Part shown: in pieces, positions 41,591 through 50,129 of the stretch
How positions within the stretch are numbered: the first letter of the stretch is position 1
How the letters are laid out: every line of letters starts with the position of its first letter
From: Amoebidium appalachense
Lineage: Eukaryota > Ichthyosporea
Assembly: GCA_963693365.1 (NCBI GenBank)
Contig: CAVNZM010000031.1
Coordinates: 1 to 50,164 of the forward strand
Length of the DNA stretch: 50,164 nucleotides
Direction: 5' to 3'
The notes under the pieces: model-generated
Told to the model about the DNA's origin: nothing
Seen by the model: the letters and a program-made list of their open reading frames with translations, nothing else
Database searches by the model: none
Translations under genes and position numbers: made by a program

Positions 41591-41942
41591 TTTCGTCTTT
41601 TACGTCTTTGCTCGCGTCGTCCCCCCAAATCAACTGCAACGTGTCCTCTTCGGTTGTAAGCGTGATGTTCAGCGACGTGATGGTTTGCACGGCAATCCTG
41701 TACACGTCTGCCGGCGCATAGTCGAACAGGTGGATCCGCGGTTGGCGGTCGGGGTAGTAGTGGCTGTATGCGAGCACGTTTCCGATCGCCTCTATCCAGT
41801 CGCCCACACGCCGCACCTCGATGACGTGTGTGCTCGTCAGCACGTCGATCCGCCCGGCCCGCGTGGGCACCCCGCACACCCCGTCCTCGGCCTTGGCCAG
41901 CCTCTCGCGCACGAACGCCTCGTCGTAGCCTACCGCGGACAT
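41586..41942 (-). CDS. PD-(D/E)XK nuclease-like protein, paralog 2
   Basis: 118 residues, start ATG 41942. It is the nuclease domain alone, colinear with residues 1-110 of the 1051-1842 protein: an FVRERLAK helix, Asp33 in GRIDVL, Glu42-Val-Arg44 in IEVRR, then a PRIHLFDY strand. Arg replaces the catalytic Lys of the ExK motif, so cleavage activity is doubtful, though such changes are tolerated in some families. There is no D5-type tail. The TAA stop overlaps AATAAA (41585-41590). The gene is divergent from the CoiA-like gene with a 174-base spacer containing a GC-rich block. A tail fragment of a close relative lies at 40868-40915. Confidence 0.75.
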   Translation of the reverse strand: MSAVGYDEAFVRERLAKAEDGVCGVPTRAGRIDVLTSTHVIEVRRVGDWIEAIGNVLAYSHYYPDRQPRIHLFDYAPADVYRIAVQTITSLNITLTTEEDTLQLIWGDDASKDVKDEK

Positions 41943-42116
41943 CCTATACCAGGGCGCAAAAAAAAACGCGTGCCTCGCGTGCCCCCCAAGCCTCGCATGC
42001 CACCCAAGCCCCCCCCCCCTTGCGCTAGTGGTTTGGTCTAAATTGAGGTCTCCTGCTAACTATCTTGCACACTAGGGTCACTGAGAGAAAAAAAATTAAT
42101 CTAGTGCAATTGCAAG

Positions 42117-43304
42117 ATGCTGAAAGTGAGAATAGCTCGCAACGTCGAAGACAGCACTCTGCATAATGCAAGGGAAGCGACCAAAGAGAACAAGTACGTG
42201 TGTGGCGACTGTGGAGTGCCAGTGATTTTACGGAGAGGTACTGTGCGGGTGCCGCACTTTGCACACACAAGCAATGTGAACCGCCCATGCGCATTTGCCG
42301 GTGGTGAAGGAGCGAGCCACAACCTCGGCAAAGAGATTGTTCGAAACGCAATAGCCAATGGGTGTCTGGAAATTGTATGCAAGAACCATCCGGAGTCCAG
42401 GTCGAGGCCTGTTGGAGAGCCGAATTTGGAGTATGGAGTGTGCTACGACGACCATAAATTCTTCCTCGACATTGGCGTTTTGCAGGGGTCGGATCTCACT
42501 GCAGCAGTTGAGGTATATCACACCCACGCGACAGGCCTGGAGAAGCACGTGCTGTTACATGAGCTATGCGGCAGAGTACACGAAGTGAAAACCAAGGAAA
42601 TAATGGAGCGGTATGAAAGTAGTGGAATGCTAAGTCTCACAGACGTGGGTCGGTGTTTCTGGTGCTCCCAGTGCACATCGAGGTGCATGCATTGCAAGCA
42701 AGTTTGGATCCGTGAAGGGTTGTGTACAACATGTAGGGCGCTGCCAGTGTGCCCCTGTGGGAAACTGATGGATCCCACCCAACCCAGAGACTACTGCGGG
42801 CTCTCCTGCCCCAAGATGCCGAGGTGCCCCAATTGCAAAACTCCCAATGGCCTCGTTGGTTCAGGGTATTGCGGCCGGTGTGACCTATTGCCTGCTTGCT
42901 CAGGGGGCTGTGAAGGTTGCGTCCGACGGGTAGAAGAGGTGGATGCAACAAAAAAGTGTGACGGTTGTTCCAAGGGACTCAGATTGGCCTTATGTGTCAA
43001 TTGTTCATGGGATTTTAGGGGGCGGACACGGTTCTGTAATGATTGCACGAGGCATTACAAGACATGCTGTCGTTGTGGACAGCGCGCCATCAGCCTGGAC
43101 ACCAGAAAGTGGATGGTCAAAACGGGGCGCAAGGTCCACTGCGACTTGTGTTGGAGACAAGTAGGCAGGCCATGTGCCGGCCAAAAATGCCCTCACCGCC
43201 GCGGCAACAAGCCAGCTTGGTTTCCGACGTGTTCAATGATCACAAACGGTCCAAGACAATGGCACTGCAAGGACTGCCATCAGCAGTTTCTGCAAGGATT
43301 GTAA
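42117..43304 (+). CDS. CoiA-like nuclease with Cys-rich zinc-ribbon tail
   Basis: 395 residues from the ATG at 42117. The N-terminal part matches the CoiA family layout: a zinc-ribbon Cys29-x2-Cys32, HFAH (His47, His50), a further Cys, ASHNLGKE, then a nuclease-like core with Asp118 (FFLDIG) and Glu132-Val-Tyr134 (AVEVYHTH). Tyr replaces the usual Lys of ExK. From about residue 185 to the end there are some thirty cysteines in C-x2-C pairs (CSQCTSRCMHCKQVW, CPCGKL, CPNCKTP, CGRCDLLPAC, CSKGLRLALCVNC), several likely zinc ribbons. CoiA proteins act in DNA uptake and recombination in bacteria, and homologs occur in giant viruses. AATTAATCTAG, resembling the AATATTATCTAG promoter, ends 12 bases before the ATG. 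The gene converges on the five-finger gene with a 23-base gap. Confidence 0.8.
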   Translation: MLKVRIARNVEDSTLHNAREATKENKYVCGDCGVPVILRRGTVRVPHFAHTSNVNRPCAFAGGEGASHNLGKEIVRNAIANGCLEIVCKNHPESRSRPVGEPNLEYGVCYDDHKFFLDIGVLQGSDLTAAVEVYHTHATGLEKHVLLHELCGRVHEVKTKEIMERYESSGMLSLTDVGRCFWCSQCTSRCMHCKQVWIREGLCTTCRALPVCPCGKLMDPTQPRDYCGLSCPKMPRCPNCKTPNGLVGSGYCGRCDLLPACSGGCEGCVRRVEEVDATKKCDGCSKGLRLALCVNCSWDFRGRTRFCNDCTRHYKTCCRCGQRAISLDTRKWMVKTGRKVHCDLCWRQVGRPCAGQKCPHRRGNKPAWFPTCSMITNGPRQWHCKDCHQQFLQGL

Positions 43305-43326
43305 ATAGCGGCCTTATGCCCTTCGG

Positions 43327-43332
43327 TTTATT
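43327..43332 (-). terminator. AATAAA overlapping the stop of the five-finger gene
   Basis: Minus-strand AATAAA contains the TAA at 43328-43330. Confidence 0.55.
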
Positions 43333-43837
43333 TGCTTTGCTCCTCAGAGGGGAGTTTGCTTTGAGTGATTGCATGATCATCAGGCTTGTGACGTGTGCGG
43401 ATGTGATAGTGGAGTGCGGAAAGGTGCCGATAAGTTTTACTACAAGCGCTGCATACAAATGGACGTTCGCCTGTGTGCTTTCGTTCATGGCAGAATCTGA
43501 TGACGGAGATCTTGTATTTGTAGGTCTTATCGCACCCAGGCCACGTACACCTGTAAGCTGTTGTCTCTCTGTGCACGCTTCTTTGATGTCTGCGGAATGG
43601 GCTTGGATGTCTGAATTGCTTGCCGCACGTGTCACATCGAAATGGTGTTTCCTGGTTATGCTTATACCGGTGAATTTGTAGTGATGCGGGTGTAGTGTAG
43701 GCTGCAGTACAATTAACGTGGTCACATCTGTATGGCCTCCCCAAGTGTAGGTGCATGTGAGTCTTTAAGTGGGGCTTCTGCTTGAAGGACCAGTGGCAGC
43801 CAGGCCAAGTGCACTTGAATACACGTGTGCTGTCCAT
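43328..43837 (-). CDS. Five-finger C2H2 zinc-finger protein
   Basis: 169 residues, start ATG 43837. Fingers lie at about residues 9-31, 38-60, 68-89, 97-121 and 129-150, with a canonical HTGERPF linker between fingers 4 and 5. Fingers 1, 2 and 4 have the wider C-x4-C spacing (CTWPGC, CDHVNC), as in TFIIIA- and GLI-type fingers. A sequence-specific DNA-binding role in the nucleus is likely; the targets are unknown. A four-finger relative is at 4787-5257. The ATG lies 16 bases after AAAATATTAT (43853-43862), and the stop is inside AATAAA. Confidence 0.85.
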   Translation of the reverse strand: MDSTRVFKCTWPGCHWSFKQKPHLKTHMHLHLGRPYRCDHVNCTAAYTTPASLQIHRYKHNQETPFRCDTCGKQFRHPSPFRRHQRSVHRETTAYRCTWPGCDKTYKYKISVIRFCHERKHTGERPFVCSACSKTYRHLSALHYHIRTRHKPDDHAITQSKLPSEEQSK

Positions 43838-43852
43838 CGTATAAAACTACAT

Positions 43853-43862
43853 ATAATATTTT
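43853..43862 (-). promoter_or_regulatory. AATATTAT-type promoter element of the five-finger gene
   Basis: Reads AAAATATTAT on the minus strand, 16 bases before ATG 43837. The spacer on to 44282 is AT-rich, with CCAAT boxes near 44173 and 44210 and no gene. Confidence 0.55.
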
Positions 43863-44282
43863 GACCCAGACACGTGCACTCACTTTATGTTAACATCCAT
43901 CGGCCAACCGTTTCAAACACCACCCGATTGTTTCGAACTGTTTGTATTAAAAAAAATCTGAGGGAAAATCGAATCCGGAAAACGGATTCCCCCACTACAA
44001 TAAACACAATCTCCCGTAAATTTGAATTTAAAAACCTAAAATAAAACACTAAAACACTTGGTACACTTCGGTTGGGGTTCGGTGAGGGGTGATGATAAAA
44101 TATAATGGGCACGCTGTGTGTTGTGTGTCCTGGACCCCTCAGAAATCACTTCGAAGTGTTCCCCTTGAATGGACCAATCAAAACACACCCCACACCTCAA
44201 CAGCCAATGAAATCGCTCAGTCTAGTGTTTCGGAAGTGTGTTCAAGTGTTTTCGTCCATTTCACAAGTGTTTGGTATGTATC

Positions 44283-46181
44283 CTATTTGTAGGCGAGGAT
44301 CGCTTGCTTGTTGAAGCGATATGCCATTGTCCTTGCTGACATGGGGCAGCCCACACTCACACTCCTCCCATCAACCGACCTGCGCTCCCCAAGAACCTTC
44401 TTAAGTGTCGAGCCTAGCCTCTTGGATCCCACCACGCGTGCCGCATCCATGCCATTTGTGGTTGCCCACTCGCGCATACGAACGGCCATTCCATCTGTCG
44501 TTACCCATGCACCATCTTCAATAACCAGGTGTTCCACTGCCTCGTCGTCGCGCGCCAGATCCTTCAAGAATTGTACCTCCAAGGGAAGACTTTTTTCCAT
44601 TAGCTCACGATGCAGCTCGGTGCTGGGGGGACGGTGCATTGTGATTGGAACGCCTGGGACATTCATCAGAAATTGGTAGAGCGCCTCTTGGACCAGCGGG
44701 TTGCTGTGATGCTCGACAAATGCTCTGTAGTAGTCCATCTGTCCGACACGCAGCGGGGAGGCCTCCAGGCAAATGAATCGGCGATCCGATGATTCAATCT
44801 TCACGGGCCAATCCTCGTTTGAAAGAAAAGCGTAGCGCTCATATGTAGTGGACTGCATTGCGTCAACACCCTTTTTCTCCAGTACTGTTTCCTCCTGGGT
44901 GATCAGGCTCTTGATAAGGTTGTTCACTTCATGAGCGCCACCAAACACGCATTCATCAACAACAGCAAAGAGCTTGTTGCATAGATGTGCGTTGAACTTG
45001 CTGGAAATGTGCTCTTTGTTCTTAACATCCACAAAGTACTGCTTTCCGACGAGTGGCTTGAGAACATTGAACCAAATGTTCTTTCCTGTCCCTTGGACTG
45101 AGCGAACAAGAATTGCTGTTCCGGGTTTGGACGCTGGGTGTTGGAAAACATGAGCAACCCATGTGAGGAGATAGTCAAAACAAGCCTCATCCCCCGCGCA
45201 GAGTATCTCAAATGCATGGGTGAGAAACAGCTCGACAGGATGCCCTGTGCCCACTCCCCTCTGTGCCAGGACGGAAGCCGTGTTGGGTGGTGGAATGCGC
45301 CCAGGCGGGTACGGGACTGTTGGAGAACTTGGTCCGTTGTAGCAGAAGTCCCTCTTGTACTTGTATGGAAAGCCACGGAAAAGGTTGAACCTGCGATGGC
45401 TTGGATCCAGGTAGTCTTCCTCTACGGATCCTGTTTTAGGGTCGGGTGATGACGGATCGAAGACAGCGCAAGCGTACGTGAGAATGTCGTTTCCAGTCAT
45501 GAAATCCACGCCGGTGTACTTGCGCTTCTGGGACATCCCTGATTCCTTGTCAATATCCGTGTATTCTATCACAATCTTCTCCATCGTTGCCTTTGTGGTT
45601 TCTCGGTTGTAAACGTCAAGCTCGTAGATCTTGCGTTCGTAGTTGTACTTGCGCATGATGTATGAGTTTGTGTTCTTAATGTAGGCGGCATGGTGACGGA
45701 GAAACTTCATGACATCTAACCGATCCCACGAGTCTGGAATGTACCCCCACATCGAGCTGTAACCCATCGGTGGATTGGGACCCTCAATCTCAAATGTGTC
45801 GAATAGCTTACGAAGCTGTTTGTTTCTGTCGATTGTTTTGGTGAGAGCCTCTTTCTTCTTTTCCACAACTTCCGTCGTTGTCTTTGGAAATTCAAAACTA
45901 CCAAAAACCTCTGTCTGGCTGTTGACTTTGTCCCAACGGTTGATGTCATCCCATGACACTATGGGACTCATGGACAGCTTGTTCTCTGGTGGGAACTTAT
46001 CCCTTGCCCAGTTTTTCAGGGCGACACGATTGGGACCTGGTGGTTTAAACCTGGCATTGCTGTGCACATGGGCGGTTCGGGTGCGTTTGGTGACCCTAGT
46101 AGTGATCTCGGCATATTGCACCCCAAATGCCGTGTCCAAGGAGCGATGAAGGTCTTCGTGGGAAAACGGGGGCGTTGTCAA
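44283..46181 (-). CDS. D5-family superfamily 3 helicase, paralog 3
   Basis: The frame has 632 codons from a TTG at 46181; an in-frame stop lies immediately upstream and no ATG is nearby, so the true N-terminus is probably in the overlapping frame from 46323. Walker A, SVQGTGKN, is near codon 364 and Walker B, AVVDE, near 407, with the acidic pair intact, unlike paralog 2. A sensor (LSNEDW) and arginine-finger-like SDRRF follow. The F-DP-x-SPDPKTG block is shared by all three paralogs. The C-terminus has the FLKDL, EDGAW and REW elements shared with the nuclease at 1051. No primase domain is seen. It is a replicative-type helicase; motif integrity makes this the best candidate for the active copy. 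The gene is divergent from PD-(D/E)XK paralog 3. Confidence 0.85.
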   Translation of the reverse strand: MTTPPFSHEDLHRSLDTAFGVQYAEITTRVTKRTRTAHVHSNARFKPPGPNRVALKNWARDKFPPENKLSMSPIVSWDDINRWDKVNSQTEVFGSFEFPKTTTEVVEKKKEALTKTIDRNKQLRKLFDTFEIEGPNPPMGYSSMWGYIPDSWDRLDVMKFLRHHAAYIKNTNSYIMRKYNYERKIYELDVYNRETTKATMEKIVIEYTDIDKESGMSQKRKYTGVDFMTGNDILTYACAVFDPSSPDPKTGSVEEDYLDPSHRRFNLFRGFPYKYKRDFCYNGPSSPTVPYPPGRIPPPNTASVLAQRGVGTGHPVELFLTHAFEILCAGDEACFDYLLTWVAHVFQHPASKPGTAILVRSVQGTGKNIWFNVLKPLVGKQYFVDVKNKEHISSKFNAHLCNKLFAVVDECVFGGAHEVNNLIKSLITQEETVLEKKGVDAMQSTTYERYAFLSNEDWPVKIESSDRRFICLEASPLRVGQMDYYRAFVEHHSNPLVQEALYQFLMNVPGVPITMHRPPSTELHRELMEKSLPLEVQFLKDLARDDEAVEHLVIEDGAWVTTDGMAVRMREWATTNGMDAARVVGSKRLGSTLKKVLGERRSVDGRSVSVGCPMSARTMAYRFNKQAILAYK

Positions 46182-46323
46182 CTAGCATGCTCTCTGCGCG
46201 CTCCTTGGAGAAGATGCTGAAGAACCAGTCGGTGTGTCTACCACGTAAGGAAGACCCCTGGTGTGCCTGGGGCGGCTGTTCGGCACCCTCGCAACAAACG
46301 GTTTCCTGTTCTGTGGGGTTCAT
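46096..46323 (-). CDS. Likely 5' part of D5 paralog 3, in a +1-shifted frame
   Basis: 75 codons from the ATG at 46323, which follows AAATATTATCTA (46338-46349) by 15 bases, the same layout as D5 paralog 1. The frame overlaps the start of the main D5 frame and then ends at TAG. Its last residues are out-of-frame translation of D5 codons. The frame change would fall near a CCCCC/TTTT run at about 46160-46175. Alternatives are a short upstream reading frame with internal TTG initiation, or splicing. Confidence 0.5.
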   Translation of the reverse strand: MNPTEQETVCCEGAEQPPQAHQGSSLRGRHTDWFFSIFSKERAESMLVDNAPVFPRRPSSLLGHGIWGAICRDHY

Positions 46324-46337
46324 GGTTACTATGGTAC

Positions 46338-46349
46338 TAGATAATATTT
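46338..46349 (-). promoter_or_regulatory. AATATTAT-type promoter element of D5 paralog 3
   Basis: The same 12-mer and the same 15-base distance to the ATG as at 790-801. Confidence 0.6.
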
Positions 46350-46526
46350 GATGGCTGTCAGCCCTGTCCATCCCCTTTTATACCTTTTGCCTCCCGCCCC
46401 CTTTTCCCTCCCCCCGGGGGCCCTGGGTGGCTGGGGGTGGCTGGGGGTGGCTGGGGGTGGCTGGGGGTGGCCCACGAGCAGAACGCGGCTGGGGGCGGCA
46501 CGCGAATTTTATGTGTGCGGTATGTG

Positions 46527-46940
46527 ATGACGGACACCGAGCTTGAGTTTGCACGGAACATGGTCGTATACGAGCTGGCCGACCGGCTGGAAGGCGTCGA
46601 GGACACGCTCACCAAGGTCGGGCGCATCGACGTGCTGACGGACCACCAGATCGTCCAGGTCGAGCAGCTGGCCGACTGGAAGACCGCCATGGCGAACGTG
46701 CTGGCGAACCACCACTTCCACCCCGACAAGGAGATGCGCGTGCACCTGTTCAACCACGGCCCGCCCGTGCCAGCCGAAACCATCGCGCACGCCATGAGGA
46801 TCATGGACAAGCACGAGATCATGGTGACGTGCGAGGAGGACATCCTGTACGGGCTGTTTCCGGTTGGGCCCCACAGTGCCCCCCCACCCGTGCACACGGC
46901 ACCCGCCGCTGCGCCAGAGGCTCGGAAGTCCGGGCGTTGA
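46527..46940 (+). CDS. PD-(D/E)XK-like protein, paralog 3, catalytic site altered
   Basis: 137 residues from the ATG at 46527. It aligns with the other two paralogs over about 105 residues: a GRIDVLTD motif with Asp35, the strand IVQVEQ where ExK should be, then MRVHLFNH. Glu-x-Lys is replaced by Gln44-Val-Glu46, so metal-dependent cleavage is unlikely; it may keep a DNA-binding or regulatory role. The C-terminal 30 residues are Pro/Ala-rich and probably disordered. It lies head-to-head with D5 paralog 3 across a GC-rich block, repeating the arrangement at the left end. Confidence 0.7.
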   Translation: MTDTELEFARNMVVYELADRLEGVEDTLTKVGRIDVLTDHQIVQVEQLADWKTAMANVLANHHFHPDKEMRVHLFNHGPPVPAETIAHAMRIMDKHEIMVTCEEDILYGLFPVGPHSAPPPVHTAPAAAPEARKSGR

Positions 46941-47075
46941 TGGCGTGACACCTCCCCGGGGCGCGGGTGGCTGGGGGTGGCTGTGGGGGGCTGTGGGGGG
47001 CACACGAGGAACAATAAAGGAAGCACGAACACACAAGGCGCGAGGCGTGCGAGGCACACGGGCACACGCACACAC
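46935..47075. repeat. GC-rich intergenic block with AATAAA
   Basis: GGTGGCTGGGGGTGGCTG-type repeats, followed by GAGGAACAATAAAGGAAGCA near 47007. The same word recurs near 48209, showing the two blocks are copies. Confidence 0.65.
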
Positions 47076-47139
47076 CACACAAGGTACCCGCCAGCCGCCC
47101 CAGCGCCTCGCAGGGCGGCTTTTCTCTTGAGATCACGAC

Positions 47140-47145
47140 TTTATT
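47140..47145 (-). terminator. AATAAA overlapping the methyltransferase stop
   Basis: Minus-strand AATAAA contains the TAA at 47141-47143. Confidence 0.55.
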
Positions 47146-48110
47146 TGGTCGTGTGGCGGCCTGGAGTTGACACGGCACCCTTTCTCCTGAACACGTAGAT
47201 GGGCTCGTAGTCCAGCCTACCAGCAACCCCTGAGCCGGGCCGGACGGCTATGGGCATGCGGTGTTTGGTGTACAGGGGCCAGCCCAGGCCTGCCATGTGC
47301 CTGCACATCCTCCTTTCGGTGATGCTCTGGCGTATGTTGATGAGGACAAAGCCATCCGCGTCCATGTGCGCCACGACCTTTTCAAGCATGGGGATGTAGA
47401 ACCTGGCCCACCAGTCTTCGTAGTCGCAGTAGGCTGGCATGTTTGCGTAGCACTCTATTTTGTAGTATGGTGGACTCGTGAAGGCGCAGTCGAACTTGCC
47501 GTGCACGGCCGCGGCCTCGAACGGGGCCCACTTTGTATCCACGTGGAGCGCTTGTGCCCCGCGCTTGCCTGCGGTGTTGTATGCTGCCAGCAGATCCCGG
47601 TAGGCACCTGCCATGTCGACGTTGCTGTCGACACCGTAGTAGTGTGTGACGTGTGGGCTGGCCAGGGCTGCCAGCAGACGGTTGCCCCACCCCATGCATG
47701 GGTCGAGGACGCGTCCCTTGAGAACAGTAGGTGGAGTAGAGCTGCTTGACAACAGCAGGCTTGAACTGACCAGGCACGCCAAAGTTTATGGAGGCTGCAT
47801 TTTGGATGTGACGGCCTGGATTTCTGGCCTGTGCCTTGAGCAGGCTTGCTCTACCCTCCCTGGTGCGCAAACAGTCATAGACACTGGGACGGGGTGTACC
47901 CCCCTCGTGGTAACGGGAAGCCCTGAAGCGGTGTTTGGCGAGGTAGACGTCTGCCGCCTTCAGGCCGACTCTGCTTTGCGTAGTTGGTGATCCTTTTCGG
48001 AGGGGTGGTGGGGTCCAGCGCACAAGACCCGCAAAGTCCCTCTGACCATCCGCACGCGAGTACTTTTGAACAACTTTTGTGTATGCGAGGTCTGCGCCAT
48101 GCATTTCCAT
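47141..48110 (-). CDS. DNA methyltransferase-like protein (SPPY type), with a +1 frame change
   Basis: The first frame starts at ATG 48110 and reaches INFGVPGQFKPAVVKQLYST. The second frame, offset by +1 from about 47735, continues with the AdoMet-binding motif I (VLDPCMGWGNRLL), YYGVDSN, and the catalytic motif IV TSPPYY near 47475, then to TAA 47141. Together about 322 residues. The S/N-PP-Y motif is typical of amino-methyltransferases acting on adenine N6 or cytosine N4 in DNA. The order F(K/R)P...motif I...motif IV matches that group. It may methylate viral DNA; there is no restriction partner next to it. The frame change lies just before motif I. It could be an assembly error, as both parts are otherwise well conserved. 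Confidence 0.7.
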
Positions 48111-48159
48111 AATATGCAATAAAATGACACGACCACTCAAATCAAACGAGGAGAATCCC

Positions 48160-48350
48160 CCCCCCCACCGGGCCCTGGGTGGCTGGGGGTGGCTGTGGGG
48201 GGCACACGAGGAACAATAAAGGAAGCACGAACACGTTCTGCGCGCGAGGCATGCGAGGCATGCGAGGCAGACGAGGCACCCCCAGCCACCCCCAGCCACC
48301 CCCAGCCCCTCCCAGCCCCTCCCAGCCCCCCACGCCCCGCGCAGGGCCGC
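48160..48350. repeat. GC-rich intergenic block
   Basis: Contains GGTGGCTGGGGGTGGCTG, GAGGAACAATAAAGGAAGCA, GCGAGGCATGCGAGGCATGC and CCCAGCCACCCCCAGCC words. It shares long identical stretches with 46935-47075. Confidence 0.65.
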
Positions 48351-48462
48351 AGTACGAAGAAGAAATCAAAAGCTTTTGAGATTTGGCGATCCCTCAAGTT
48401 CTTTCAAGTCAAGCATGCTCACCAACCTGCCCCCAGCACGACCGAGGGGCGCCACGCGCAGG

Positions 48463-48499
48463 TATAAAAGGCGCACACACAGCCAACTGGGGTCAGTCT
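48463..48499 (+). promoter_or_regulatory. TATA box and TCAGTCT initiator of the 48508 gene
   Basis: TATAAAAG at 48463-48470 and TCAGTCT at 48493-48499; the initiator A is 32 bases after the TATA T. Confidence 0.7.
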
Positions 48500-48507
48500 G
48501 ACACAGG

Positions 48508-48936
48508 ATGGCTACCGGACAGACCAACTCAAAGGTGGACATGTCGCTTCTGTGGAGGGAGTTCCCCCAGTTCAAGGATGCTACTGTTCGCATCGACCAA
48601 GACACCAAGATGGCAAGTGTCCTCGATGTTCTGCAGCTGATCTTGGAGAGCAACGAAGCGGCCAAGAAGTCGTGGCAGCGAATCCAGTTGTCCGAAGACT
48701 ACAAACAACTTGAGGAAAAGATGGGGACTCTGTGTCCCCAAGTCCGGATCAATGGCACTGGCAAACTTACCCCCGTTGCCCCCGTCCGCACCCTCATCGA
48801 GATCATCTTACTTCTTCCCGGCAAGCGCGCGCACCATGTTCGCATGAGCAGTATCAATTTTATCAAGCGCCTGATGTCCAACAAAGTAAATTCCAGTCCT
48901 GAAGTCAAAAGAAGGGAAGTCAAACAGAAGGTATAA
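48508..48936 (+). CDS. Stand-alone MSV199/BRO-like DNA-binding domain protein
   Basis: 142 residues. It matches the DNA-binding region of the neighbouring 48978 gene and of the 7558 gene: MASVLDVLQLILES corresponds to their MASLVDYxMLV helix, then GTGKLTPVAPVRTLIEIILLLPGK and a basic C-terminal helix. No T5orf172 domain follows. Its stop codon TAA lies inside TATAAAAG, the TATA box of the next gene. A stand-alone binding domain next to the full protein could compete for the same sites; this is inference. It is probably expressed together with its neighbour, given near-identical promoters. Confidence 0.7.
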   Translation: MATGQTNSKVDMSLLWREFPQFKDATVRIDQDTKMASVLDVLQLILESNEAAKKSWQRIQLSEDYKQLEEKMGTLCPQVRINGTGKLTPVAPVRTLIEIILLLPGKRAHHVRMSSINFIKRLMSNKVNSSPEVKRREVKQKV

Positions 48937-48969
48937 AAGGACCCAACACACACCACAATACCTCAGTCT
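48932..48969 (+). promoter_or_regulatory. TATA box and TCAGTCT initiator of the 48978 gene
   Basis: TATAAAAG at 48932-48939 contains the previous gene's stop. TCAGTCT at 48963-48969 places the initiator A 33 bases after the TATA T. The leader is about 13 bases. Confidence 0.7.
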
Positions 48970-48977
48970 CGCAAAGC

Positions 48978-50129
48978 ATGATCGAACACACCGATCTTCA
49001 CTTGTCCGGAAACGCCGCTAAAGGCGACACAATTTGCATAGGCAACCATGTCATTCGAGTGTGTGAGATTGATGGTGTGAAGATGGCGAGTCTCGTGGAC
49101 TACACAATGCTGGTGCGTGGTTTGGACAGGAATGCAGCAGGTAACTATTTGCGTCGTTTTTTTGAAGATCAATCACTAAAACACCCCCTAAAAAGAAGTG
49201 ATTGCCACTTTGGTACTGGGGGAAAAGCCTCTCCTGGTGTTCCTGCAACTTCATTGGTCAAGTTGACGTTCAAGATCGCATCTGGGTCCCGCTATGGTTC
49301 CGCGATCATCGACAAGTGGGCCCGAGACATAGCGCGCCTGGAAGGTGGAGACGAAACACTCGTGGAGGACATCGAGCGCAACCGTGCCACGGCAGCGGCC
49401 AACCCGTCAGGACCCAACGCTTTCATGCGCGACAGTGTGAGGGGGGAAATGGGTGCGGCCGGCACCCCCGAGAGGGAGCCCAAGAGACTGAAGCTCGGAG
49501 ACATCACCCAGTTCATGACCAACCAGGCCGAGATGGAAACTGCTCTGAGTCTGTACAAGGAGGCGCGCATCGCCGAATCTGCTCAGTACACGGAGATCAT
49601 GATGATGCGCGAGCAGGCTGCTCTGATCCGGGAGGAGCGCCTGAAACTCGAGGTGCAGTGTCGGCTTCTGGAACTTCAGACCACAGACAATCTCAAGCAG
49701 GACCACATTCTATCGGAATTCGAGGATGCCAGTGATGAGCTGCGCCGGGTCACCAACCACGTGTGCACCAAGCAGCAGTCCGGTATCTACGTGTTTGTGT
49801 CCGAGTATGGCGACCCGCCCTGTCTGAAGATCGGCAAGAGCCTGAAGGACGTGAAGGCCCGCATGAAGCAGGCCGGTACGTGGCATGTGGGGCCCAACAA
49901 GCGCCTGCTCTTTGCGCTTCCCGTGCCGTCCGAGCAGCTGGCGCTTGCAGAGAAGTGCCTGCACACAGCACTCAAACACAAGAACGTCGAGCGCGAGCTG
50001 TTCCGTGTGGACTTTGTGACTTTTGCTGCTTCCATGCTGGAGATGGCGAGGGAGCACATGGAGGACGACTTGACAAGGGACCTCGTCATCAGCGTGTTCA
50101 AGAAAGCCAGCCAGGAGCAAGCACAGTAG
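48978..50129 (+). CDS. MSV199/BRO-like protein with C-terminal T5orf172 domain, short form
   Basis: 383 residues. It lacks the ~195-residue N-terminal region of the 7558 paralog and starts directly at the shared DNA-binding part (VKMASLVDYTMLV, GKASPGVPATSLVKLTF, YGSAIIDKWARDIARL). A charged linker with EPKRLKLGDITQFMTNQ and a coiled stretch (IREERLKLEVQCRLLELQ) follows. The end is the T5orf172/GIY-YIG-like module from about residue 264 (GIYVFVSEYGDPPCLKIGKS). The two paralogs are most similar from the charged linker to the end. Codon choice is more GC-rich here than in the left copy. The gene ends 35 bases before the window edge; no poly(A) signal is visible yet. Confidence 0.8.
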   Translation: MIEHTDLHLSGNAAKGDTICIGNHVIRVCEIDGVKMASLVDYTMLVRGLDRNAAGNYLRRFFEDQSLKHPLKRSDCHFGTGGKASPGVPATSLVKLTFKIASGSRYGSAIIDKWARDIARLEGGDETLVEDIERNRATAAANPSGPNAFMRDSVRGEMGAAGTPEREPKRLKLGDITQFMTNQAEMETALSLYKEARIAESAQYTEIMMMREQAALIREERLKLEVQCRLLELQTTDNLKQDHILSEFEDASDELRRVTNHVCTKQQSGIYVFVSEYGDPPCLKIGKSLKDVKARMKQAGTWHVGPNKRLLFALPVPSEQLALAEKCLHTALKHKNVERELFRVDFVTFAASMLEMAREHMEDDLTRDLVISVFKKASQEQAQ

